A DNA stretch of 64,000 nt from Mariniphaga sediminis. Lineage in GTDB: Bacteria; Bacteroidota; Bacteroidia; Bacteroidales; Prolixibacteraceae. Below the pieces are notes generated by a model. The model saw only the letters and a list, made by a program, of their open reading frames with translations. It had not been told where the DNA came from and searched no databases. The stretch covers positions 32,545-96,544 of the forward strand of contig NZ_QWET01000018.1 of the NCBI RefSeq assembly GCF_003573545.1, read 5' to 3'. A program made the position numbers and the translations under genes. Below, in pieces: positions 17,459-26,026 of the stretch (position 1 is the first letter of the stretch; the number at the start of each line of letters is the position of its first letter).

Positions 17459-19297
17459 ATGGTACACACGATGAAACGACTAGTATCTAAAATATATATA
17501 ATAATCCTGACAGGATTCATGCTTTTCCCTTCATGCATTGAAAATCTTCTTGAGCAGGAACCTACTACAGAACTTGGTGCTTCAGCTTTTTGGAAGACAG
17601 AAGCTGATGCTACTTATGCGTTGATGGGAGCATATTCTTCTATCCGTCCCATATTCGATCGCGATTATCATTATGATGGATTAGGTGAGTTTTTAAGAAT
17701 GTATAATACCGGGGCAGCGCCAATCAAATTTTCAACAAGTAACCCAAGTAATTATGGTGGTGGTTTTGATGCAGTGTGGGAAGCATTGTATGGCGCAGTT
17801 AACCGTACAAATTATGTTATTGAGAATGTAGAAAAGATGCTTTCTGATGCAAAGACTGAAAAATCAGTTACCAACCTGGAATCAATTATTGGGGAAGCTC
17901 GGTTGTTACGGGGAATGTGCTATTTTAGGTTGATTGCTATGTACGGTGATGTGCCTTATTTTGGAAACATAATTTATGATAATTCTGAAGTGGCATCTAT
18001 TTCAAGGACACCGATTGCCCAGGTAAAAGATTCTATTCTGGCTGATTTTACTTATGCGATAGAGAAACTTCCTGAACAAACCCAGGAAACAGGCAGGGCT
18101 TCCAAGCCTTCAGCGCTGGCATTCAGAGGTAAACTTAATCTTTATTGGGCGTCCTGGAACAATTTCGGATGGCCGGAACTCGACACTTTTACGCCAAGTT
18201 CTTCAGAGGCAACTGCAGCGTATACATCTGCTGCTGCAGATTTTAAAAGCGTAATTGAGGATTTTGGCTTGCAGCTTTTTAGGGGAGGAGAGCCAGGAGA
18301 ATGGGGAGTAATGGGTGATGCTGAGGTTCTGCCTAATTATTATTACCTTTTTATTCCATCTACAGGCAATCAGAATGCTGACGGAGAAATGTTAATGGTA
18401 TTTACGCATGGTGGTATTGGAACCGGACAAAGTGAAGAGTTAATGCGGGTTTTTACCGGAAGATCAATTGAGGGATCACAAAATCAGGCAATTCCGAGAT
18501 TTGAAATAGCAGATCGCTACCAGTCAACAATCACCGGAGATTTTTGCGAACCTTTAATCCCAATGAACCCTTCTGAACCAGGAGCCAGAACAGCACTAAA
18601 TTCAGCTTTAAACCCGGAGAGTTATGCCAATAGAGATTATAGAATGAAAGCTACACTCTTATGGGATTATGAAAAAATAATGGGTCTGCGTTCTTTACAG
18701 GAAATAGGATATGTACCTTTTATATATAAAACATGGAATCAAAAAATTACTATTGACGGTGAAGAATATACCACTTTCAATGATGGAGGCACAAACAGGA
18801 CAGGATATGATTTCAGAAAGTTTGTGCGAAATTATTCAGGACAAGGACGCAGTGAGGGGGATTATAACTGGCCTGTAATGAGGTTGGCTGATGTTTTTCT
18901 AATGTATGCGGAGGCTACAAATGAATTACACGGACCACAAGCTGATGCCATTGAACTTGTTAACCAAATACGGCACCGGGGTAATTTACCTCCATTAGCT
19001 GCAGAAAAGACCGCAGATAAAGAATCTTTCTTTGCTGCTATCGAACAGGAAAGAATTATTGAGTTATTTGCTGAGGGGCACAGGATGTGGGATCTCCGGA
19101 GATGGAGAGCAATTGAAAGAGTTTGGGGACCACCATATGGAGACGGGAAATGGACTATTGATACGCACGGAGCAAATCAGCAACGCTTTTTTTACAATGC
19201 CTCGGAACTTACTTATCAACGTTGTTACCTGTTCCGTATTCCTCCGGGAGAAAGAGACATAAATTCTAACTTAACGCAAAATACCCCGTGGCTTTAA
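17459..19297 (+). CDS. SusD/RagB family glycan-binding lipoprotein
   Basis: 612-residue outer-membrane lipoprotein that caps the SusC barrel and binds glycan. The lipobox Cys is at residue 26 (LFPSC). SusD hallmarks include an N-terminal TPR-like region (EARLLRGMCYFRLIAMYGDVPYF) and the C-terminal RLADVFLMYAEATNE and ERIIELFAEGHRMWDLRRW segments. The ATG immediately follows the susC stop (TAA then ATG); a second ATG at 17471 is equally possible. The ligand is unknown. The neighbouring lyase suggests an acidic polysaccharide. Confidence 0.95.
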   Translation: MVHTMKRLVSKIYIIILTGFMLFPSCIENLLEQEPTTELGASAFWKTEADATYALMGAYSSIRPIFDRDYHYDGLGEFLRMYNTGAAPIKFSTSNPSNYGGGFDAVWEALYGAVNRTNYVIENVEKMLSDAKTEKSVTNLESIIGEARLLRGMCYFRLIAMYGDVPYFGNIIYDNSEVASISRTPIAQVKDSILADFTYAIEKLPEQTQETGRASKPSALAFRGKLNLYWASWNNFGWPELDTFTPSSSEATAAYTSAAADFKSVIEDFGLQLFRGGEPGEWGVMGDAEVLPNYYYLFIPSTGNQNADGEMLMVFTHGGIGTGQSEELMRVFTGRSIEGSQNQAIPRFEIADRYQSTITGDFCEPLIPMNPSEPGARTALNSALNPESYANRDYRMKATLLWDYEKIMGLRSLQEIGYVPFIYKTWNQKITIDGEEYTTFNDGGTNRTGYDFRKFVRNYSGQGRSEGDYNWPVMRLADVFLMYAEATNELHGPQADAIELVNQIRHRGNLPPLAAEKTADKESFFAAIEQERIIELFAEGHRMWDLRRWRAIERVWGPPYGDGKWTIDTHGANQQRFFYNASELTYQRCYLFRIPPGERDINSNLTQNTPWL

Positions 19298-19321
19298 TAT
19301 AATAATTGTAAAATTCCAGTT

Positions 19322-19762
19322 ATGAAAAAGATTATAAAAAATATAGCGGTCAAAAAATATGTATTACCTGTCTCATTGGTTTTCCTGTCATTGTTTTTAA
19401 TAATTCGCTGTACAGATTATCCTATTGATGAAGACGGATTATTAATAACTGAAAGAGCAGAATGTTATGTAAGTAATTTTGAATTACTGGGCACAGATTT
19501 TCAAACAGTACGGACAAAAGCTCCTGAAATAGATACGGTGGCTCAAACTATCCATGTGGAAGTATTTTATGGGACCGATCTGAAAAACCTGTATCCACAG
19601 TTCTCATTAATTACTGATGCAAAACTGGACCCTAAAATTACGGGCAAAGTTGATTTCTCTGATATTGAAAATCCAAAACAATGGACTGTAGTTTCCGGAA
19701 ACAGACAAGTTCGTAAGACGTATACGGTTTTTATAGCAGTGCAGGAAATATCTCAAAATTAA
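19322..19762 (+). CDS. Putative surface glycan-binding lipoprotein (DUF5018-like)
   Basis: 146-residue lipoprotein with a hydrophobic lead and a candidate lipid-attached Cys at 30 (LIIRC). The Arg just before Cys is atypical for signal peptidase II, so the cleavage site is uncertain. The rest forms an Ig-like beta fold with the pattern of DUF5018-type domains (SNFELLG, then TIHVEVFYGTDLKNLYPQ and KTYTVFIAV). Such short proteins follow SusD in many utilisation loci and act as accessory surface binding proteins. It lies 24 bases after SusD and 6 before the DUF4466 gene. Function inferred from position. Confidence 0.65.
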   Translation: MKKIIKNIAVKKYVLPVSLVFLSLFLIIRCTDYPIDEDGLLITERAECYVSNFELLGTDFQTVRTKAPEIDTVAQTIHVEVFYGTDLKNLYPQFSLITDAKLDPKITGKVDFSDIENPKQWTVVSGNRQVRKTYTVFIAVQEISQN

Positions 19763-19768
19763 CAAATC

Positions 19769-20761
19769 ATGAAAAATATATTTTTTAACATATGCAAATT
19801 GATTTTTCTTGCTGTGATAATTGTTTCATGCGAGGAAACCGAATATTCAATTCCTGAATTAAAACCAGGGTTGAAAAATGATTGTATTAAACATTCCCTG
19901 GGGCCAAATGTGTTGGGACAAAATATTGAGTTCGCTTATGCAATGGCGCTTAAACCTGAAGAAGGAATTCTTTTGAAAGCTGAAGTGGAAGCTTCTATTG
20001 CCGGCGCGGAAGGTACTTATCTTGAAAATAAGTCATATTATACCAATGGTTCAGGAATTAATGTAGGTGTCGAAGTAGGAGAAGCTTCTGTTTCTTCGGG
20101 AAACAAAACAACGGTTACATTTAATAAAGACACTTGTGCTGCAACCCTGCGCTATTTTTATAAAGTACCGGAAGAAGCGCGAGGTAAAATGATAACTTTT
20201 AAATTCTCTGCCACTGCTAATAATGGAGAGTCAGTTTCATATGAAATGGGGCCTTATAAAGTGAGAGAGATGGATATGATACTGGATTTGGTTGCCACAA
20301 ATGAGGAGGCTTGCTATATTTCCATATCGGATATGGCCGTTTATAATGCGGCGGAAGCCGCTGAAAAACCGGATAATATTGATTTGGTTTATCTGTACAG
20401 AGCAATTCCCGGAATTTCATTTAATCATGCATTGGTTTCACCTTCGGCCGAATCGCAATATTTACCTGAAGTAGTGTTGCCATCCAATGTAAATAATAAA
20501 TCAAAAGTAATTAAAGCATGGAACGTTCAGGATCAACAACTGGCCCGTCTGCACTATGGTGTGTTTGTTGATGATTCGGATATTGAGCAAATTGATTTTT
20601 CCAATGCAGCCGACTTTGCCATAAACATGAAAAAAGAATCGGGCCTTTGGGTTGAAACAGAAGATGGTAAATACAGGGCCTACATTTTTATCAATAAAGT
20701 TAAAGTTGATGATTCTTCCGAAGAGATGACATTAAGTTTGAAAAGATTACAAGTAAAATAG
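19769..20761 (+). CDS. DUF4466-family lipoprotein, putative surface glycan-binding protein
   Basis: 330-residue lipoprotein (lipobox Cys 21, VIIVSC). The first half resembles DUF4466, a beta-sandwich found almost only in Bacteroidota SusCD loci: PGLKNDCIKHSLGPNVLGQNIEFAYA, shown here by its ends PGLKNDCIKH and IEFAYAMAL. The second half, about residues 170-330, forms a separate beta-rich module (LDLVATNEEACYISI). It is tightly linked to the gene before it, so both probably travel with SusD to the cell surface. Glycan binding is inferred from context only. Confidence 0.7.
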   Translation: MKNIFFNICKLIFLAVIIVSCEETEYSIPELKPGLKNDCIKHSLGPNVLGQNIEFAYAMALKPEEGILLKAEVEASIAGAEGTYLENKSYYTNGSGINVGVEVGEASVSSGNKTTVTFNKDTCAATLRYFYKVPEEARGKMITFKFSATANNGESVSYEMGPYKVREMDMILDLVATNEEACYISISDMAVYNAAEAAEKPDNIDLVYLYRAIPGISFNHALVSPSAESQYLPEVVLPSNVNNKSKVIKAWNVQDQQLARLHYGVFVDDSDIEQIDFSNAADFAINMKKESGLWVETEDGKYRAYIFINKVKVDDSSEEMTLSLKRLQVK

Positions 20762-20999
20762 TTTCAATCTGTTTGCTGAAAAAGCATCATGTTTTTTCAT
20801 AGATGATTTTATGTTGTAAATGAAAAGGTTAGAGGTGATGGAAGCATTCCATTTCACCTCAACCTTTCATCGTGCTTAAGCTAAAAAAAGTTCATTTTAT
20901 TCTTTAAAATGAAGGATTAGAAAAGAAGGAAAGTTAAAAGTAAATGACTTTATTCTTGTTGCGATTTAATCGTTGTTTTAATCTTAAAATCACATAAAA
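20762..20999. other. Intergenic gap with an AT-rich dyad
   Basis: No gene seen. It holds a perfect 9-base inverted repeat, TTCATTTTA (20891-20899) and TAAAATGAA (20905-20913), with a 5-base loop, and near-matches to -7 boxes (TATTCTTG at 20951) without a -33 partner. The dyad may be an mRNA hairpin separating the SusCD part of the locus from the lyase gene. Confidence 0.5.
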
Positions 21000-23084
21000 A
21001 TGACTAGCGAAAATAGAAGGCAATTTCTTCAGAAGTTTGGGTTTATTTCTCTTGCTGCCGGTGTAAGCAGCTTCCCTATGGCAACCATTGGATATCCTTC
21101 AGATTCTTTCATTGAAACTGAAAAAAGTGGGCTTGCATCTTTGTTGCCCGGTGAAATATTTTCGGTACTGAATATAGATAGTTCAGAGCTTGCAAAAGTA
21201 AAAGAAGTTTTAAATAAGAAAGGATACGACGCTGCATTGGCAGAATTACTCAAGTACTATAGAATCCGTTACCCGAAACCTGCCGAAGTGGCCAAAAGTT
21301 CCTCAAGTGGTTCTGATAAAGTTTCAGCTTCAATATCCAGAGCAAATAATATAGAGAAGCATATTTTTCAATGGGGACCATACGACGCTGCAGATTATGG
21401 CTCTAATATCGATTGGGCGGCAGATCCTGCTGGTGATATTGAATGGGTCGCATCAGTCTATCGTTTTTACTGGGCGAATGATTTGGTAAATGCATATTTG
21501 GAAACTGGCGATGAAAGGTATGCCAGCATTTTTGTTGAATTGACAACAGACTGGATAGGCAAACACCCGCTGGAGAAAACAATTGATATTGTTCATCCTG
21601 TATATAAGGCGGGTGTATATGGTTCTGCTGGTTGGAAAGGATATCCCTGGCTTGATCTTCAGACCGGCATCAGGGCCACTAATATTTGTAAGGGGTTTCG
21701 GACTTTTGTACATACTAAGGCTTTTACACCAAGTTTTTTAGCAATGCTGATTGCCAGTTTATATGACCATCAGCTAAAAACAGAAAAGATGCCAATGAAT
21801 AAAGTTCATAATAAGGCTATTTTTGAACAACGTGGTTTTTTTAATGTTATGTACACCCTTCCTGAATATAAAGACAGGGAAAAGTGGCTGGATACAGGTA
21901 TTGAACTTACAAGTAAATACTTGTTGGCCCAAACTACTGCAGATGGGGTTCAGCGTGAATGGTGCGGAGGATATCATACGGGAGTTTACAATGACGCACT
22001 TGAAATAGAGAACCGAACGGAGGCTTTGGGGCGTAAAATGCCATTGGTTTTTCAGAATCGGATAAAATTAATGGCGGATCATTTTTTCGGTATCTCGACA
22101 CCAGATCTGGGATTTCCTATGTTTGGAGATACATCCAGAAATGTACAGGCATCTGGTGACCGAAAGTCGTTGCCTTTATACGACAGATTGTTGGAAGCGA
22201 GTGAAAAGTTTAATGATCCAAAATATAAAGCTTTGGCCGACCTGGATATTCAGCAGTTGCCTTCAAACGGGAGTACCGCTTTTTCAGAATCCGGACTTTA
22301 TGCTATGAGAAATAAATGGACACCTGATCAGGTATACATGGCTTTACATTGTTCTCCACCGGCATTCAGCTCTCACGATACGCCTGATAACGGAACTTTT
22401 GAAATCTATGGCTATGGACGTTGGTTAATGCCAGATACAGGATTTTATACTTATGGCAATAATCTTAAAGCCAGGGCATGGCATCGGCAAACAAAAGTTC
22501 ATGCAACATTGACTTTAAATGGGGAAGATACAATGATTTCCGGACGCAAGTTATTGTGGAATAGCAGTGAAGATGCAGATGTTTTGTGTGTTGAAAATCA
22601 TTCTTACCGATTTTTTCTGCATCGTCGGACAGTATGGTTTTTGGGAAAAAAGAGTGATGTTCCATTCTTTGTTATTCTTGATGAAGCAATTGGCGACGGA
22701 AAAGGTGATATCGCTATTCATTTTCCAATCGCACCTGGACCAGTAACCCTGGATAATGCCATGGGACGTATTACAACAGGGTTTGACGACTCGAATCTTA
22801 TGATTCAGGTAGTTGGTCAAAAGCCGATTAGTTTAGAGAAAGAGGAAGGCTGGTATTCGAAGAAATATGGTGAAAGAGAGAAACGGACTTCCGTATCTGC
22901 TGTTTACAAAGGGCAGGGGCCTTTTGCTTTTGTGTCAGTTTTAGTTCCGCATAAAGGGAAAAAGTATCCGGATTGTCGGCTTATTACAGATCTTGCTTCA
23001 CTTTATGCTGGAGGTGATCCGGTAGAATTGGAAGTGGAGGTGGACGGGAAGAAATGGACATTGGAACGAAAATTACATGGTTGA
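21000..23084 (+). CDS. Heparinase II/III-family polysaccharide lyase
   Basis: 694-residue secreted lyase with an alpha/alpha toroid followed by a beta-sandwich. It would cleave uronic-acid-containing chains by beta-elimination. A Tat-type lead (NRRQFLQK plus hydrophobic stretch) starts it. The toroid carries REWCGGYHTGVYN with candidate catalytic Tyr residues, and the sandwich begins at about residue 430. The segment SSHDTPDNGTFEIYGYGRW with His 459 corresponds to the conserved His-Asp-NG(S/T)FE motif of the family. The closest named family may be PL12, but PL15, PL17 or PL21 types cannot be excluded. It points to an acidic glycan as the substrate of this locus. Confidence 0.87.
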   Translation: MTSENRRQFLQKFGFISLAAGVSSFPMATIGYPSDSFIETEKSGLASLLPGEIFSVLNIDSSELAKVKEVLNKKGYDAALAELLKYYRIRYPKPAEVAKSSSSGSDKVSASISRANNIEKHIFQWGPYDAADYGSNIDWAADPAGDIEWVASVYRFYWANDLVNAYLETGDERYASIFVELTTDWIGKHPLEKTIDIVHPVYKAGVYGSAGWKGYPWLDLQTGIRATNICKGFRTFVHTKAFTPSFLAMLIASLYDHQLKTEKMPMNKVHNKAIFEQRGFFNVMYTLPEYKDREKWLDTGIELTSKYLLAQTTADGVQREWCGGYHTGVYNDALEIENRTEALGRKMPLVFQNRIKLMADHFFGISTPDLGFPMFGDTSRNVQASGDRKSLPLYDRLLEASEKFNDPKYKALADLDIQQLPSNGSTAFSESGLYAMRNKWTPDQVYMALHCSPPAFSSHDTPDNGTFEIYGYGRWLMPDTGFYTYGNNLKARAWHRQTKVHATLTLNGEDTMISGRKLLWNSSEDADVLCVENHSYRFFLHRRTVWFLGKKSDVPFFVILDEAIGDGKGDIAIHFPIAPGPVTLDNAMGRITTGFDDSNLMIQVVGQKPISLEKEEGWYSKKYGEREKRTSVSAVYKGQGPFAFVSVLVPHKGKKYPDCRLITDLASLYAGGDPVELEVEVDGKKWTLERKLHG

Positions 23085-23136
23085 AAAGGTCTGAGTTTAT
23101 ACAGAAGAAAATGGCAATAATAAAAAATATAAAATA

Positions 23137-25533
23137 ATGCGACTTCTTGTTTTTTTAACGGTGTCAGTTCTGCTATCATCTACACTCTCATGCACTTATG
23201 AAGATGATAATGTGCAATTGGGCGAATGGACTCCAAAAGCTGGGGGGTGTGGAGGCATTTTTTTTTATGCCGATGAAGGTCCGTTGGTAATTGAAATAGA
23301 AAAACAGGACTTGAATAAAACCAAATCCTCAACGGCATTACGTGCAATTTTTGTTGGCCCTGATCGTAAGTTAATTCAGGATTTATGGATTCCTGATGAT
23401 AATATACCACAGGGAGGGGGAACAGGCCCGGCACAGTCATTAATATTAAACGCAGAGGTAGAGCATCCTGGTGTTTATGCCGTAATGATTACTGTCGCAA
23501 ATGATCGGTATGGAGAGAATATCATTTGGCGATTCAGAACGAGTTGTAAAAAGTATATGATTGAAACTTCCAGGGGACATCGTGATCAGCACCATGAAGA
23601 ACCCATTGTTTTGCACGATGCTGAAAGAGAGGCTGATTTGTGCTTTTTACCCCCCGATAATACGTTTAGTATTTTAGCGACTAACTTAGCTGATGATGTA
23701 GAATCATTGGAATTAAAAGATGCTCAAAATCGTCAAATAGCCGTTATCAGTGTAAAAAACGATACCGCATTTTATACTGTTGATGAGGGGACTCGGCTTG
23801 CAACTCCGTGGAAGTTGCATTTTGAAAAGGCGCAAAGTAAGGTGCAAATACAAGGAGTGACCAAATGGAGTGTTGGTGATGAGTCAAACTACTTTCACCA
23901 ATTTCCCAATGGCGCATTTTGGACTCCATCGTCTGAAAGCTGGTTTTCAGTTCAGAGCAATCGATGGTTACTTACTCCGCATAACAGAACTATTTTTGGT
24001 GATCAGGGAGAAAAAAAATCAATTTCCTTTAAAGTGCACAATAATGGGATTAAGGCAAATCAAATTACGTTAGAGCTTGAATTCCCAAATCAGAAATGGG
24101 ATATTCAACTGTCAGAGGAAAAAGTTGATCTGGCTCCGAATGAAGAAAAAGAGATAACGCTTAACTGGATAGCAGAAAAGGTTGATCAGGTTGTACACCT
24201 GCGGGCAACTTGCGATGATTATTCAACCTACTCAACATTATATGCCAAAGCAGGAAGAATCCCGACAGATTCCCATATCGATATTCCATTGGTACTTAAA
24301 CCTTATTTTCAAGAGCATGAGCAATATGGCTATTTGCCAGATTATCCTTTAGATAATCAACCATACTTTAATATTGACAACAGACCTTTTGTTCGTACGG
24401 AAGATGGCGTATTTTCCTTAAAAAATGAGAAATGGGACAATGTACAAGTTGGATCGCCAAATGGGTCAATTATTGCTTTTGGTGCTGATGGCGATGTGTA
24501 TACATTGGCAAAAAAGAATGACCAGGCAGTTTTGTTACACTCACAAGACGGAGGGAAAAGTTTTACTTCTTATGATATTCCTGGGAGTTCCCCAACCTCG
24601 CGTTTTGATATAGAGCAATTTTCAGGGCATAATATACCTGCTGGCCCTCCTCCGGTAACAAGATATACCCAAAGGGGAGCAGATAAAAACCACTTTTGGC
24701 GAAGGCATGGTGATTTGGAGCTTTTAATCCCTAAAAAGGGTAGTAATGGAATTGAATGGAAAGAATCAATATTAATATCTGAAAAGTGTCTGGGGGTATC
24801 TTCACATTCCGGGATCCCTTCGTCATTAGTTTCTCTCGGTTCAAAAATTTTTATTGTTTGGGGTGAAGTGTCTGATCCCGAGGTGAGCAAAGAAATAATT
24901 CCGGGAGTACCTGTTTACGTTACCTCTTATGACATAGCTACAGGCAAGTTGGAAAAACCCATATTGGTTGGTTATGGAGCACCTCCTAATGATGTACATA
25001 ATATTCCGGGAATTACATTGGACAGCAAAGGGTTCTTACATGTATTAACAGGTACACATGGTAGACCATTTAATTATACAAGGTCAATTGAACCTGGAAA
25101 TATAAATGGAGGTTGGACTGAGGCGGAGCCTGTAATGGATGTTAAAGGTTCACAATCTAGTCAAACTTATTTGGGATTAGTTACAGGTAAAGATAATACC
25201 CTGCATTTGGCTTTCCGTCTATGGCGTTATAATACAGATTATTTTCCAAATAATTATTTTGCATCATTAGCGTACATGTCTAAAAAACCGGGTGAACCTT
25301 GGTCCGAACCAGTACTTTTAGTTGTAGCTCCTTTTTCCAGTTATAGTGTCTATCGGCATCGTTTTACTATTGACCGTTTAGGTAGATTGTATTTGTCATT
25401 TGATTATTGGTCAACTTATTGGTTTTATAGGAATGATAAAAAAGATCGTAAAAGAACTTTGCTAATGTCACCAGATGGAGGTTTATCCTGGAAACTGGCA
25501 GATAATAAAGATTTAAAAACAGAAATCAGATAA
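23137..25533 (+). CDS. BNR-repeat lipoprotein, candidate sugar-active propeller protein
   Basis: 798-residue lipoprotein (lipobox Cys 19, STLSC). The first 300 or so residues look like beta-sandwich modules with no family I recognise. The C-terminal part (about 400-798) has Asp-box/BNR-type blades (SQDGGKSF, LDSKGFLHVLTGTHG, MSPDGGLSW) and resembles the BNR_4 propellers of ulvan-type lyases (PL24/PL25) and sialidase-like proteins. HNIPGITLDSKG and HGRPFNYTRS are likely active-site strands. It is 52 bases after the lyase gene and probably acts on the same glycan. It could be a second lyase or a hydrolase; its catalytic class is not settled by sequence. Confidence 0.65.
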   Translation: MRLLVFLTVSVLLSSTLSCTYEDDNVQLGEWTPKAGGCGGIFFYADEGPLVIEIEKQDLNKTKSSTALRAIFVGPDRKLIQDLWIPDDNIPQGGGTGPAQSLILNAEVEHPGVYAVMITVANDRYGENIIWRFRTSCKKYMIETSRGHRDQHHEEPIVLHDAEREADLCFLPPDNTFSILATNLADDVESLELKDAQNRQIAVISVKNDTAFYTVDEGTRLATPWKLHFEKAQSKVQIQGVTKWSVGDESNYFHQFPNGAFWTPSSESWFSVQSNRWLLTPHNRTIFGDQGEKKSISFKVHNNGIKANQITLELEFPNQKWDIQLSEEKVDLAPNEEKEITLNWIAEKVDQVVHLRATCDDYSTYSTLYAKAGRIPTDSHIDIPLVLKPYFQEHEQYGYLPDYPLDNQPYFNIDNRPFVRTEDGVFSLKNEKWDNVQVGSPNGSIIAFGADGDVYTLAKKNDQAVLLHSQDGGKSFTSYDIPGSSPTSRFDIEQFSGHNIPAGPPPVTRYTQRGADKNHFWRRHGDLELLIPKKGSNGIEWKESILISEKCLGVSSHSGIPSSLVSLGSKIFIVWGEVSDPEVSKEIIPGVPVYVTSYDIATGKLEKPILVGYGAPPNDVHNIPGITLDSKGFLHVLTGTHGRPFNYTRSIEPGNINGGWTEAEPVMDVKGSQSSQTYLGLVTGKDNTLHLAFRLWRYNTDYFPNNYFASLAYMSKKPGEPWSEPVLLVVAPFSSYSVYRHRFTIDRLGRLYLSFDYWSTYWFYRNDKKDRKRTLLMSPDGGLSWKLADNKDLKTEIR

Positions 25534-25758
25534 ATAACAGGCTTTAGGTCGCTTCAAAACAAAATATCAATTTTGAATATAATCTCTTTTGGAAAGCCCA
25601 TGAATAATAAATAAAATAATCATTGGGTATTAATCCATGTTATAGCTGATTATTAGCATAATTGATGCGATGAATTACTCCATAGATTATTTATAATTAT
25701 TCGGTTGAATTGATCTATACTATTGTCCGCATATTTATATTACAAGATAAAGAACATG

Positions 25759-25774
25759 ATGTGTGCCCGCACAT
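25759..25774. promoter_or_regulatory. Upstream copy of the GTGTGC operator-like dyad
   Basis: ATGTG, six bases (TGCCCG), CACAT. It shares ATGTGTGC and GCACA with the larger repeat about 110 bases downstream, so the two could bind the same regulator with DNA looping. It is imperfect and not next to a recognisable promoter. Confidence 0.45.
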
Positions 25775-25866
25775 ATCTTTGTGTTTTATAACATTTTTTT
25801 GAAATGGTCCGTTTTTTAAGTTCTTGAATTATAATCAATAATAATTTCTTCTTATCTGTATGAATT

Positions 25867-25898
25867 AAAATAAATGTGTGCGCACACACATTTATTTT
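25867..25898. promoter_or_regulatory. Inverted-repeat operator overlapping the cluster promoter
   Basis: Perfect arms AAAATAAATGTGTG (25867-25880) and CACACATTTATTTT (25885-25898) around CGCA. Nested inside is the fully symmetric TGTGTGCGCACACA (25875-25888). The right arm overlaps the first three bases of the -33 TTTG. This is the expected size and position for a dimeric regulator of LacI, GntR or Crp type. No regulator gene is adjacent. Confidence 0.7.
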
Positions 25899-25926
25899 GT
25901 GTTTGATTATCATTTACATAGATTTG
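25896..25926 (+). promoter_or_regulatory. Consensus promoter of the oxidoreductase/esterase cluster
   Basis: TTTG (25896-25899), exactly 19 bases, TAGATTTG (25919-25926): a full match to the Bacteroidota housekeeping promoter. Transcription would start near 25932 and give a leader of about 95 bases before the gene at 26027. Confidence 0.78.
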
Positions 25927-26026
25927 CGATGGCTTACGGAGCTATAAAGTCTACTTAAGAACAAAGTTCTATTAGCTCTTTCTTCAAAATGGTGAAAAAG
26001 AATAATACTTTTAAAAATAAGTTATA

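Larger units (their letters stand above)
25534..26026. other. Regulatory intergenic region before the oxidoreductase cluster
   Basis: 493 bases without a gene. It contains a 5-base-arm GTGTGC-type dyad (25759-25774), a long inverted repeat (25867-25898) and a consensus promoter (25896-25926), described separately. The rest is AT-rich with no open frame. Confidence 0.8.
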
